A stretch of DNA of 64,000 nt from the NCBI RefSeq assembly GCF_000213175.1, contig NW_009799100.1:2549952-2613951 (forward strand), given 5' to 3'. Under the pieces are notes generated by a model, which did not search any database, was not told the origin of the DNA, and worked only from the letters and a program-made list of their open reading frames with translations. Each line of letters starts with the position of its first letter. The stretch's first letter is position 1. The position numbers were made by a program, and so were the translations under genes. Shown here piece after piece: positions 44,487-56,065 of the stretch. Source of the DNA: Neurospora tetrasperma FGSC 2508 (Eukaryota; Ascomycota; Sordariomycetes; Sordariales; Sordariaceae).

Positions 44487-47193
44487 TACACAGATTCGCA
44501 TCACAATCAATCTTGGACTGTTCCATTTAACACATACCTTGTGTGTTTCCGATGATCAAAACTGTGGTCATCCCCAGCGTACCCGACGTCTATATATTTT
44601 CAACAAAGCTGCAAAACATGAACATTGGCATCTTATCCTAATCTCCCCTAACCACTGGGAGAAAGACATCAACTCTCGGTATATTGCAGAGTGACGCACG
44701 TGGCATGACGCGACGAGGACACGAATGCACTCATTTATTGTTACCTTGAATAGAGCTTCAAAGACGAATTTTCCGGTCGAAAACCATACACTGCACCAAC
44801 AATCCGTGTTTGTGGATTCTAGGGCAGATCAAGCTGCTTCTGTTCATACGGACTGTGATTCCGCGATGATTTATCGATCCAGGAATTTTATGTACTTCCG
44901 TCATGTAGATAGTCCACACTCATGTGGTGGTGTGGTATGCTTTGATTCTTCTCATCAAACTAACGTTACCTTGCAGCATCTTTGTTTATGCGTTGCCAGG
45001 CCGATGGAATGGAATTCCCGTCCATGGAAACGCCAAGAAACAACCTGTTCTGATAAACCACGCTTAGGACCACCACCGATGAGGCAGGAGGTCACGACCT
45101 GTGGCGGCTGTCAAAGTCTGTCCCTGGTTCCCTGCAGCAGTGCTGGCGCAGTTGCAGCACTTGTTTTCTGCCGGGCAGGACCTGGATGCAACGGTCCCAC
45201 CGCCCACTGCAAGCTTGTGCAGTGATTGTGGGGATTGGCTCTGTGCGGCCGAAGCTTCTCCCATTTCTCGTCCAATCATTCAGTCCTACTTGCACCGCTT
45301 GCACAGACTTGGGTACTTGCATGCTACCCATGCGGAGATTGTGCGATTGATTGGTTGGAAATTTGACGGTTGCTGTCCCGGTTGTTTTTGGTATGCCGGT
45401 GATGCTTGTCAAAAAGGGGGTTGGTGACTGCCAGGAGGTGGTGACGAGGGGGACGGTGATGTTGAGGACAAAACAAAAATCAAACAAACAAAAAACATGT
45501 GGAAGTTGACTCAGGAAGAAGACTATCCGTTTGATGTTCTCAATGATATGTATCGGGGCCCACAAATAGACACTATGGAGTGAGCGACTTGGGACAATAA
45601 TAGCATTGTCGTAGGGAGGTAGGATATTTAACAAGTGATTTATGGAGCTATGCGGTGAAGGAAGCCAGCCAGCCGAGCCAGGAACACCAGGGGCCGGGAC
45701 GAGGCACGGGACGGTGGGACCAGGGGGTGAGACCCCGCCGGCCCGGGCCCTCGCCCATTGAGGACCCGACTTCCATGATCGGACAAGACCGACCGATCTT
45801 CTTCTTCTCCAGTCGGCCGTTGTCAAAAAAGTGTCACCACCACACGGGTCTAACGGGCTACGTGGATTCGGTGACAGCGAGAGGCTTGGAGGGGGAAATC
45901 GGCGATTCTCTGTCCGTGAATGAATGTGGGCTTCATTGGCGTATGTAGTGCCGTGATGAGACGTATTTACGCTTAATCATTCAGTCAGATGCGTTCGAGT
46001 GTCTCGGTGGATGCCCTGTAATTCTGCGAGAATTGGATGAAATCAGGGGTGCTTCCAACTTGGCCCAGACATTTGCACACTGTCTGGTGCTTGAGCCCCT
46101 GAATCCGACATCATTCTGTTTCTCTTTGGTGACTTGTGCCGCCAATTGTCCTCCTCCTTCCGTCTTGGAACTGCAAGTGCGCGTTTCTGGACAACAACAA
46201 CAAAATCGCCAACCTGTGCACAACCGCTTCCTCCATTCTGTACTTACTTTCTGCAAGATCCATCCAGCGCTTTGAGAAAGGAATCAACTAATCACGCTGC
46301 GGGCGGGTCGAGTCGCGCGGTTTCAGCATCCAACGTTCTTGGCCGTTCGCTGAAACGATAACAGCGAAGCACCAGCCAGTCGCGCGCCAAGAGCTAGCCA
46401 CATTTGCACCCATTCGCCCCGGGCGGTTCTGGCTTCTGAAAAGGCAGGCTAACGAGACGAGGACATCCACACCAAACCAAAATCCACTTTCCTTCGTGCC
46501 GTTGGCGAGACGCTCATCCTTGTCTGCCTCTTTCCCTTGTTGAGCCGTCGATTCGGAATCATCTGGGCAGAAGCTTTCCGCTTGCTCTTTGCCTTCTGTC
46601 AGCGTTGGAAGTGGAAAGCGACTCCTGCGAGAAAGAAAAATCTGATCACTTGTTGTCCCACGGTTAGTTGTAAGGAGAGTGAGAACGTGAACAAAACCCG
46701 AGCCACAAGTCGGTACCGTCTGCATACAATAAGTACCTTGACTTGAGCTGGGAACCCCCCTCTTCACCGACTCAATAACCCGACCGGACGAACGAACCGA
46801 ACCATCACGGTACACAGCCAGGATTTTGATTTTACTCTTTTGGAGTGGCAGCGGGACTTGGAACCCGCTTGCAGAGACGAAGACAGACGAACAACACGCC
46901 AATTTGGTTCCACAACCATAAACGAGCAGCCCGGAATTTTCACAGCAAGAATTAAACCAAACCATAGAAGACCTGCCGACTTGACATATCAACAACAACA
47001 ACAACAACAACAACAATCTTCCTGTCGAGGCCCATTTTAGCTTTAAAAAGAAAAAAAAAAAGCTGTGGTGGTCGACGCTGCGCGCTTGCACGACCTGCCT
47101 GTCGACCCGCATTGTGCCACCCTCCGGCCTTGTCGAGTTTCACCGCCCCTCGATCTCGACCCCAAATTACACCAAAACGGCCACCACAAAAAC
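44487..47193. other. Large intergenic region and leader of the Rab GAP gene
   Basis: This is 2.7 kb. Long frames on the minus strand (45092-45826 and 46288-47112) do not resemble proteins. They have no homologous look, odd composition and no splice partners. A CAA run lies at about 46985-47014 in the presumed leader of the Rab GAP gene, followed by an A-rich run at about 47046-47060. Confidence 0.5.
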
Positions 47194-50100
47194 ATGGAGT
47201 TCGATCGCAAAACACGGGACAGCAGGCACGACAGCAAATATGATGATCAGGAAGAAACGTCAAAGTCGCCGCTCCCATCATCAAGTCCATCCGGGACCAA
47301 TTCCTCTCCGATCGAGCTAGAATCTGACAAGCAGAGGACCATGGAGCACGACTCCCTTGTTTCCGTCCGCCTCTCTGGGTCTTCGAGGTCTTCACTCCAA
47401 ATCGACACGAATGTTTCCCCACCACGAAACAATGTCGGGGGCCTCGAAGACTCACCCTGCGCGTCGCCAACCGATGATGCGGAGACCGAAACGATCAAGG
47501 AAGAAAAGAACGACGAGGATCGTCATGACGAAGTAAAGACGCTGGCGTCGACATACAGCCCAAGCTTGCGGGAAGAGCTTGAGAGCGTGCAAGAGGGCGA
47601 TGAGGAAGCGGAAGACGACAACGATGATGCACGCAGTGAGGGCTCAAGCGCTGAATCTGAGGATGTGAATTGGGACGATCTGCAAAAGAAAGAAGATGAG
47701 CAGGTCAAAGAGCAAGATGTAGATAATGTAAGTTGCATGCATGCAGCTATGGCTGCTGACGTTTCCCGTTCCTGAAATAGTGCGACACCAGCCTATCTTT
47801 GTGGCTTACCCGTGCTGACACTGCCGCCCTCACAGACACAGTCGACTGCGATGCTGCTAGCGAAACTGGAGCAGGAAAACAATAAGATCGCGACAAATCC
47901 CAAGAGTGTCAAGGTTGCCGCCGTGGAAAAGGTCGCTTCGCCTGGCCGCAAACCGAGACCACCATCCATGGCGCAGCTACGACAAATGGTCAATGGACCA
48001 ACTCCTCCTGCTCTCAGATACTCGGTCCTGCCACCACCGCCCATGACCGAGCTCGAATTCTACATGGCCCTGGTCAAAGATCCGAAGCAGACGGCAGCCA
48101 GGCTTCCCACTCTGCTCTCCAACAAGATCAGAAAGGGCATCCCGCCGCCGCTGCGCGGTGTGGTGTGGCAGAGCATGTGCGGTGCTCGTGACAAGGACCT
48201 CGAGGACGTGTTCGAACGGTTATCTGGCGAGTCAAGCCCATATGAGGGCATCATTGGCAAAGATCTCGGACGAAGCTTCCCCGGCGTGGAGATGTTTAGG
48301 GATCCCGAGGGCGACGGACAGCGCATGCTTGGTCGTGTGCTCAAGACGTTCAGTCTGTACGACACAAAAATCGGGTACTGTCAGGGACTTGCGTTTCTGG
48401 TCGGACCCTTGTTGATGCACATGCCGGATAAACATGCATTTTGCGTTTTGGTTAGGTAAGTCGGAGTTGCTGCACCGTTGGGATTGTGATGGACATCGGA
48501 TCGTCTTTGGCGGTAGCGAAAAGTCGACCGATTCCGGAAATGAGTGGCCGATCAGCTAACACGTGCATTTAGGTTGATGGAGAACTACGATCTGCGCCAT
48601 TGCTTTGTGCCCGACCTGTCCGGACTGCACGTCCGAATCTACCAATTTACCGAACTGCTGAAGCAGCATCTGCCCGTGGTGGCGGACCATCTCGAAGACT
48701 TGGGCGTTGAACCGGCCTATGTTTCACAATGGTTCCTGTCCTTCTTCGCGGTGACCTGCCCCCTGCCCATGCTGTTTCGCATCTACGATGTGATATTTGC
48801 GGAGGGGGCCTCGGAAACGATTATGCGAGTAGCGCTGAGTCTGATGCGCAAGAATGAGGGCCGCATCCTGGCGTGCACGGAGATGGAGGACGTCATGCAG
48901 CTGCTTTTGTCTCGCGGCTTGTGGGATTGTTACCACTACAATGCGGACGAGTTCGTCCAGGACTTTGTCGCATTGTCGGACGTGGTCACCCGGGAACGAA
49001 TGGCATTGCTCGAGCAGGGGTACCGGGAAGCCAAGATTCCTCCAAGCGCCAATCCCAAGAGCGAAGATGCGCCAGGGTCTGATGTTGCAACAGCAGCCTC
49101 CCGCTTTCTGGGTCGCTTGTGGGCTTCCTCATCAACCCCGAAATTGGCCTCTTTCGCGTCGGCAGTTCAGGGGTCCTCCACCGCGTCCTCGTCTTCGCCC
49201 ACCACCATTTCGTCTGGTAGTACCCTTAGCCCCGGTCTGTCACGTCCCCTCAGCATGCTCCGCCGCAGCACATCGAAACAGAGTATAGCTTCTACATTCA
49301 ATTCCATGGAGGCTGCATCACAGTCATCATCAGCGTCGTCGTCGGCCAGTGTCTTGAGCTCTGCTTCGACCGAAGCGACGTCGGTCCAGTCGCGCGACAG
49401 CTCCACCACCGTCGACCACGATTCATCAAGGGACTCGGTGGCTCTTGGCAGCAGCGCCGCTAGCACCAAGGCCAAACAGGCGCACTTCTCGGTTACCCCC
49501 AGCCTCTACCAAGACGACCGAAAGCACCTGCACACACAGATCGAGGACCTGCTCACCGCCCTTAGCGAACTACAACGGAACCATGCCCTGCTGGCCAGCC
49601 AATTGCAGAAGGAAAGAGAGGAGCGCGAAGAAGATCGCCAGGCTGTCCGCTCGTTGCTCGACGGTCTACGAAAGAAGGCGAACCCTGCACAGTCGTATGC
49701 CGCGGCAGCAAGAGAAGCCGAAGAAGACGACGAAGCACCGAATAAAGATGTCGAAATCGATCTCAGCCCCGAGGAGCTGTCCGACCTGCTCGACTTTGTC
49801 GCCGACCGATTCAGCGAAGAAGATCCCAACAAGGCGGCAATACCCCAAACCAAGGAGCAGCTGCACGAGGACCTTGTACGAGTAAGAGAGCAATTATCGA
49901 ACGAACAAGCAAAGACACAAGAATGCAACCGCAGGATACACGATATGGAGCAAGAGATGGCTACCATGAAAGAACAACTGAGGGAAACCCACGCCCATGT
50001 GCGCAACATGCATGCGGAAAAGCAGCGCCTTGAGCGCCAAATCCACGGCATGCGGGTTAGAGCCTCAGATACCACGCCTTCCTCGGAAGGAGGCGACTGG

Positions 50101-50685
50101 TTTGGGCGCTCATCGGTGGGCGGCAGCAGCGTGTCCGGCAGCGGTCTGCGCGAGTTGAAGCTCGTGCGCAGCAAGTCCTCGCCTGCGCCACCTCCCGTGT
50201 ATCCTACCAAGCGATCCTCCAGCATGATGACTACCTCGACGCTGGCCTCCACCCACAGACGCAATACTAGCAATTCTACCGCCATCTCGGCAATGACCTC
50301 CAACTCCCCTCCGGCTCCGGCGCCCGTCTCTCTGGCAGCGGCAAGCCCCGCCAACACGGGTCTGGCCCCGACCAACGAAAACGATGCGCTCTTGCTCGAG
50401 CTCGTGCAGGCCAAGACGGCCGAGGCCATGGCCAAGCAGGAGGCGGAAGAGGCGAGGCAACAGCTCGAAAGGATGCGCAAGGCATTTGGGCTGGCACCAG
50501 GTGAGATGCCGTCGATGAACTCGCAGTCAGCGCATAATAGCATGGCTGGCATGTTTGGGCGGTTGACTGGCCCTTCTACGCCTGATGGCGGCCCCGGGTT
50601 GCAGAAGGTGGTCACCTCGCCGCCGGCGACGTCAGCTGGGAATACTGCCAGTGGCGCTAGCTTTTGGGGTTGGGGAAGGAAGTGA
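47194..50685 (+). CDS. TBC-domain Rab GTPase-activating protein (Gyp5-like)
   Basis: There are three exons, 47194-47727, 47836-48455 and 48573-50685, with introns of 108 and 117 nt, giving 1088 aa. The frame is open upstream but the first ATG is at 47194. Residues 1-180 are acidic and Ser-rich. The TBC domain starts at about 275 (RKGIPPPLRGVVWQ) and has the arginine finger R324 in IGKDLGRSFP and the glutamine finger Q361 in GYCQG, so it should be catalytically active. The domain ends near 490 after WFLSFFAVTCPLPMLFRIYD. A Ser-rich linker and coiled-coil segments (about 660-720 and 790-850) follow, then a short helix LVQAKTAEAMAKQEAEEARQ near the end. Yeast Gyp5/Gyl1 act on Ypt1/Sec4 in polarised secretion; at 1088 aa this protein has a longer tail. 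Confidence 0.93.
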
Positions 50686-53394
50686 AGTATTGGGGTCGAA
50701 AGTGAACCATCTGGATAAAATGCATGGGATAGAGACAAGTGACAGGATCATTGTTTGACGTGGTTGGAAGAAGGAGGATTGTATCTTATGCATACCAGGT
50801 GGAATAGGCCTAACAAAGGTGGATCGGGGGTTGACACAGGCCCAGGTGATATTTTTCTACGTGTAGACAGTACTCGATCAAGAAAGAGTTTGGACTGGAG
50901 TGGAGGAAGGGAAGAAGCGGCGGCGTCCAGGGCTTCATCACGGTATGTCATCATCACTTATCATATTGTACGTATCGTTTGAACATTAAAAAGGTACATA
51001 CATAGAGTCTTTTGTTGTCTCTGTTCTGGCTTTCGGGAAAGCCTATCATCATCTTTTACATCATGACGGAGTCCCGAGAGGACACTTTGGGTTTTATCAT
51101 TTTCACATGTTCATATAGTTCAAACTCATTGTCTCAAATCACTAAAAGTGTCCTGGGTGAAGCCTAAGACGTGTAACGAGCCTTGTAAGAGACGCCATTT
51201 ACACATTGTCTTTCCGTTCTTTCTTTCCTCTGGGTCCTCTCGCTACTCGGGAAGTTTCCGGACAAGGGTAGTGGGAATGGGATGATGCGATTGTAAGTAA
51301 CTAGGCACGAAATGGGTTCATATCTCGCTTGATATCGCTAATCGGTCGGTTCCCACACTAAGGAATCAGGAAAAGGTCGTAAGGTACCGTATGTAGTTAG
51401 GGAAAATATAGCTGGTAAATGAGATGCCCTTCACCGACTCGCTCTCTGAATTCGCCAAATCAAACTGGCCAACAGCCGTCCCTGCATGGCTGTCAGTGAG
51501 GGGAGAAGGGTTAGGGTAGGGGTCTGGGGCGTCTGTGAGACTGACGAGGGCAAGATAAGATGGAGGGAGCAAATGAAATAAGTGCAATTTTGTATGCGAT
51601 CTGGTTTGTGCGGTGATGGCTCTTGACCGGTTGTGTTTAACGACTCTATCTGCTTTGCGTGTTTGGCTGCCTGTCGGTAATCGGTCTTTTTTTTTTTTTT
51701 TTTTTTTTTTGTAACGGCGAGATGGGTCCTTTTTGGTAGCGCGGGAAAGCGGCTAGAGTGGCTCATACATACCATGTATACTTTGGTGGTGATGAAAACG
51801 CCATGGAAAGATGTGTTGATGAACTTCCCTTTCTGGAAAAGTTGAAAGAATGTAGCCGAGCTGCCTGCTTAGGCGCTCGACCGGTCTAGAGCGGCGGCTA
51901 GACTGTCGTGTCTCAATCCCAAACACCGAGAAGGTGAAGTGACCAGTCAGGTGGTTCCAAAAAGAAACTAAGCAGGTTGGTCAATTGCACTCCTGACCAC
52001 TATCAAAGAGAAGAATACTGCCCAGTCTCTAGCCGCCCGTGCGAATGACAAACTAGGTCCAACCGAGAACCGAACCCATGAAATGCGTCAACATGCAAAG
52101 AAAGAACTTGAAGGTAGTGTAGAGGTAGGAAAACCTGTCTCACAGTGCCCCCAGTTGTCGTCCACTCGAGAAGTGACGTTATTGGCGTGGATGGTGCTTC
52201 TACTGGCTTCTTGGCAGGATTGACAGGGTTCTTTCTCAATTGGATTTTTCTGTTAGTGTTAGTGCCAAATTTCACATGCCATTCATGACGCCTATTCTTG
52301 GAGTCTGTCATGTTCCAGGCTATGCGGTACCTCCACCACCACCCACACCAATCCATGGCGGGGAGACTTGTCGCGTGCCCCTCGAGGTGGACGTGGGTGG
52401 GCTGCAATGTTACTGCATAGTACAGTACCATAGCATGTAGGCAGAAGCTGGGGGAGGAAGACTCGCAAAGAGGCTGGATGGTACGTTTGAAGAGAAGGGG
52501 AAACACTTCAATATGGGCTATTACTACCTGGTCATTTTGGCTGTGGCTGCTGGTAGCGAACGTCGTATTAGGGGCTCTGTTTCGAGGTTTGAAGGGGTGT
52601 AGCAACCAGCAATTGTTGCACCATGTTTGAGACGATTGTAGTGTAGACGTCATCCGCAAGGAGGGTTCGAGTTGTTGTTGTTGTTGTTTACACTAGTACT
52701 AAGAGCTTTCACAACTTTTGTTCTCGAGACTTCCGAGCTCGTCTCCCCAGCCTGTTTTTCACTTGGGTTATGGATAAAAGGGTACTTCGGAACGATGTGC
52801 AGACCCTCCTGGAAGCACAACATGGCCGAGACAAAGTGTGGGCAGGAAAACGGGAGGTCTGATAGGGTGACGGCAAACAGTGACACACTTGGCCTGCCGT
52901 TTTTGTGGCATGATGAGATCATTCATAGAATCCGGTCTGGAGGAGGTGCTGCGCCCTTGGCCCGTGCCCTGCGCTCCTTCTCGTGTAAGATGTGTGCTTC
53001 TCTCGTCGACGGTGGGGTTCTTCCTGCGTTTCCTGCGCGTTGCCCTATCTTTGTTTGGTGGGGCTACCCTGCAGCTTTGGTGTTTTGGGTGTCAGCGGCC
53101 CCACTAACAGTGCCGCTGCTGGGTCCAGCTTGCAGGTCTCCCGTTGCTTTTGATGGACGATTGCGCTTACAGAGTTCCCGCCTGCCGTCGTCACCTTGTT
53201 TTTTGGGGCGGGCCGTAAGACAAAGTTCCGGTTATAGTGTACGATCCGCCGGTGACTACATCCTCCTTCTCGCTCTGTCAATTTCTACTTTCCATTCTTC
53301 TTTCCCTCAATCCTTCAGAACTCAAACCTGTCGAAGACCTCCATCTCGACTTCTCCGGCTAAACACCACGACCTCGAAAGCAAACTATCGAGCA
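50686..53394. other. Large intergenic region
   Basis: This is 2.7 kb without a supportable gene. A run of 24 T lies at 51687-51710, a telomere-like AAGGGTTAGGGTAGGGG at about 51506-51522, and a GTT run at about 52671-52687. The frames at 52003-52659 (-) and 52672-53565 (+) are rejected below. The right end is the promoter of the reticulon gene. Confidence 0.5.
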
Positions 53395-53555
53395 GTGAGT
53401 TCTACCCTATCCATCCATCACCATCCTACCGCAAACGCCCATCGACACACAACCAAACGAGTACGGGTCCGCGCTCGTTTGAATTCACCCGCCCGCTTCC
53501 TGTTCTTTCAGTCTAGTGGTTTGTTTCTGACTGTCTTCCCCGGTTGTTGTCACAG
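53395..53555 (+). other. Probable 5'-UTR intron of the reticulon gene
   Basis: A 161-nt candidate leader intron has donor GTGAGT at 53395, branch sequence TTTCTGACTG and acceptor CACAG ending at 53555, about 130 nt upstream of the start codon. All three signals match the introns inside coding genes of this window. There is no coding sequence to test phase, so this stays a prediction. Confidence 0.5.
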
Positions 53556-53682
53556 AATCTCTTGACTTGACAGCTTCATCCTCCATCCGCGAATCTTTTC
53601 TCTGGTCAACAACCACCAAGAAACAAGCAACAAACTTTGCACCACACGTTATCAATAGCAGGGACATCTAAATACCTTTACA

Positions 53683-54998
53683 ATGGCCGACGACTACTCC
53701 AACGGCTCGACTGACCTCGATGCCCTCAAAAACAGTAAGGTACGTGCGCTGCTCCAGCTTGTGCGAGCTTCTCCCCTCTCCTTCAAACCAGCGATAAGGG
53801 CCGGCCGCTAACGATTGCGTCAGTGTTCCACAACAGCTTCCAATACCACCAACACCAGCGACTCCTTTCGCCATGACATCTCACAATGCAGAAACTGACT
53901 TGCATCCCGATAGACGCTGCTTCTGCATATGATGCCGTGACGAAGGGTATGTTCAATCTCTTTTCCAGCAGTATTCCCGCTCTCAAGCTTCTGGCTGGTG
54001 GAGAAAAGCTAACGATGACGTTGTGTTCTAGGCCCCGTCGCTCAGAACGTCGCCGACCAGTCCGCCAAGACTGTCGACGAGCTCTCCAACCTTTCTGCGT
54101 CTCGTCGCACTCCCTCGACCCCCGCGGCTACTGGCCAACCCTTGACACACTACCACTCGTTCTTTTCCGAGCTGTTGTCATGGAACAACCCTCGTACGTT
54201 CACGTCAAGGATCCGCAGAAATTTCCGGAGTCCTTTTGCTAACAACAGTTATCAGGTGCCTCTGCCATTGCTTACCTGAGCATCGTCGCTGCCATCTTCT
54301 CTGTTAGGTACCTTGATATGCTCCGCTTGGGTTTCAAGCTCACTTGGATGGTCCTCGGTGTTACCGTTACCGCCGAAGTTGCCGGCAAGACCATTCTCAA
54401 CCAGGGCTTGGCTACCCAGCTGCGCCCGCGCAAGTATTACACTGTTTCCAAGGAGACTCTGGATAGCGCTATTGGCGATGTTCATGAGCTCGTCAACTTC
54501 TTCGTCATCGAGGCTCAGCGTATTCTTTTCGCTGAAAATGTCTACGTGTCCGGCCTCGTTGCCATCGCCGCTTTCTTCGCCTATTATCTCGTCAAGATTG
54601 TCCCCTACTGGGGTCTTGCCCTGATTGCCACCACTCTTGCCTTCCTCGGCCCCCTCGTCTACAAGACCAACAAGGAGTTTATCGATGCCCAGCTTCACCG
54701 TGCTAGCGAGATCATCGGCGCCCAGACTGCTCAGCTCAAGACCGTGGCTCAGCAGAACACCGAGAAGGCTACCCAGCTGACCAAGCAGTATGTTGGCGAG
54801 TATACCGCCAAGGCCCAGACGCTGGTTAGCAAGGCTACTCCTGCCTCTCTCCACGGTGAGGAGCACACCAACGGTCATGCCAACAAGTCCGAGCTCCGCG
54901 ACGCCGATTTCCCTCCCGCCCCCCAGGCCGACATCAAGACCGAGCCTGTTGTTCCCGTCACTGTCAAGAGCGGTGAGCAGCAGCCTCTGCTGATTTAG
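53683..54998 (+). CDS. Reticulon-like ER-shaping protein
   Basis: There are four exons, 53683-53734, 53914-53946, 54032-54193 and 54256-54998, giving 329 aa. The last two junctions are firm and build GPVAQNVADQSAKTVDEL and WNNPRASAIAYLS. For intron 1, donor GTAAGG (53735) with acceptor ATAG (53913) is preferred because a CTGAC branch lies in range. Donor GTACGT (53740) with acceptor GCAG (53891) is also in frame and would add six residues, so alternative splicing is possible. The reticulon homology domain has two long hydrophobic hairpins, about 84-125 and 176-218, suited to wedge into the cytosolic leaflet of ER tubules. A C-terminal amphipathic region (QTAQLKTVAQQNTEKATQLT) and a Pro/Glu-rich tail ending EQQPLLI follow. 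Exon 2 is only 33 nt. Confidence 0.92.
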
Positions 54999-55614
54999 GC
55001 GAACTTCAATGGTTAAACCTTCTACGGCAAAAATTATGCTGTGGTCGGCTTTACACTTTACCTAAATACTCCATGGCCGGCAAAGTCCGGGATTCCATGA
55101 TCATGATACCCCGTTGGTATGGCGCGGTGGCTCATCTTCAACCAGAAGTTGTTGTTTAGTCGCCAGCTCGCGACCAGCAAAGAGCCAAGTCGAGTTGGTG
55201 GAGGAGACAAATAGACGTTAGCAATGGATGAGTTGGTGGATGAATTGAGTGGTTTCTTTCTAGTATTCATTTTATCATACCCTCGTGGCAAGGAATGCAT
55301 GTGGAAACCCGGCGAAGAAAAGGGTGAAGATGGGATGGTGTGCTACCTGATGATGGATGATGACTTCCGCGAACTTAACGAGCACAAACGAGGGTGGAAT
55401 CGCGACATTTCATTTTCCTGGGTTTCCGGAGTATTGGGTTATTGTCTATCTCTTTACCTTAGCAAACTCCGTACTTGTCATATTGTTTATACCGAACTTT
55501 CGTGCAATATCTTGAAAGTGCGGAACGTTGATTGTTTGACAGCGCTTTGCACCATGTTTAACCAGCACACAGAGTGCTCATAGGTGCAATGTGGAGTATG
55601 TTTAAACCATCAAA
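54999..55614. other. Intergenic region upstream of tRNA
   Basis: This holds the reticulon 3' flank, including the presumed 3' UTR. A frame at 55224-55583 (+) has no recognisable content. No other feature is seen. Confidence 0.5.
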
Positions 55615-55699
55615 GGTTGTATAGTGTAGCGGTTATCACTCCGGATTCTGATTTCTTCAGAACATTCCGGCAACCCCGGTTCGATTCCGGGTACGACCT
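55615..55699 (+). tRNA. tRNA-Gln (anticodon CUG) with 13-nt intron
   Basis: The acceptor stem GGTTGTA pairs with TACGACC (one G-U pair). The D arm is GTGTAGCGGTTATCAC, the anticodon stem is CCGGA/TCCGG, and the T arm is CCCCGGTTCGATTCCGGGT. The loop reads TT-CTG-A, so the anticodon is CTG. A 13-nt intron (55652-55664) interrupts the loop after position 37, the universal nuclear site. It contains TTCAGAA, complementary to the anticodon, as usual for the anticodon-intron helix. The mature RNA is 72 nt. Both internal promoter boxes are present. A T4 and a T6 run follow at 55704-55716. Confidence 0.96.
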
Positions 55700-55703
55700 A
55701 ACC

Positions 55704-55716
55704 TTTTGCATTTTTT
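55704..55716 (+). terminator. RNA polymerase III terminator of tRNA-Gln
   Basis: TTTT at 55704-55707 and TTTTTT at 55711-55716 lie 5 and 12 nt past the discriminator base, a standard Pol III stop signal with a backup. Confidence 0.85.
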
Positions 55717-56065
55717 GCCGCAAGGTCCACTATGTTGAGCTGATCCTAGATTTTCATTTTGATCGTATTTACTTTTTCGGTCGCAAGCTGAGCGTAGTGT
55801 TGACTTGTATGTACAGAATGTTAACTAGGTAGCAAGGTGAATGCACTTTCCCAGACTTCCGGTCCTAGTTGTAACGGAGTATGGTAAAGCAGGGTGAGAA
55901 CAGTATATTGCAGTGTCGTGTTCCTTTGTTCTGAACCTACTACTTCCCCAGTTGATTACTTGCCAGGACCGAATATGGGGAATAAAAAGAGCTTAAGTAC
56001 TTTCAAGTTTAGTCTAAATATTCTTCTAGTCTAGGAACAGCTCGCTCGACACCTGATGACCACAT
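55717..56065. other. Spacer between tRNA-Gln and his-5
   Basis: This is 350 bp of AT-rich sequence, presumed 3' flank of his-5. No gene is seen. Confidence 0.5.

Noticed and set aside
45092-45826. - frame of 244 codons
   Set aside because: Composition is erratic and there are no splice partners or motifs; best explained as chance in GC-balanced intergenic DNA.
46288-47112. Long - frame (274 codons) upstream of the Rab GAP gene
   Set aside because: It lies in the promoter and leader of the opposite-strand gene, crosses a CAA repeat and an A run, and has unstructured composition with no recognisable motif.
49506-50738. - frame of 410 codons inside the Rab GAP gene
   Set aside because: Antisense of the Ser-rich and coiled-coil part, where codon bias keeps the reverse frame open.
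52003-52659. - frame of 218 codons
   Set aside because: No motif, cysteine/tryptophan-rich random look, and no conserved neighbours.
52672-53565. Long + frame (297 codons) upstream of the reticulon gene
   Set aside because: It has no ATG at its start, overlaps the predicted leader intron and promoter, and the product has no family resemblance.
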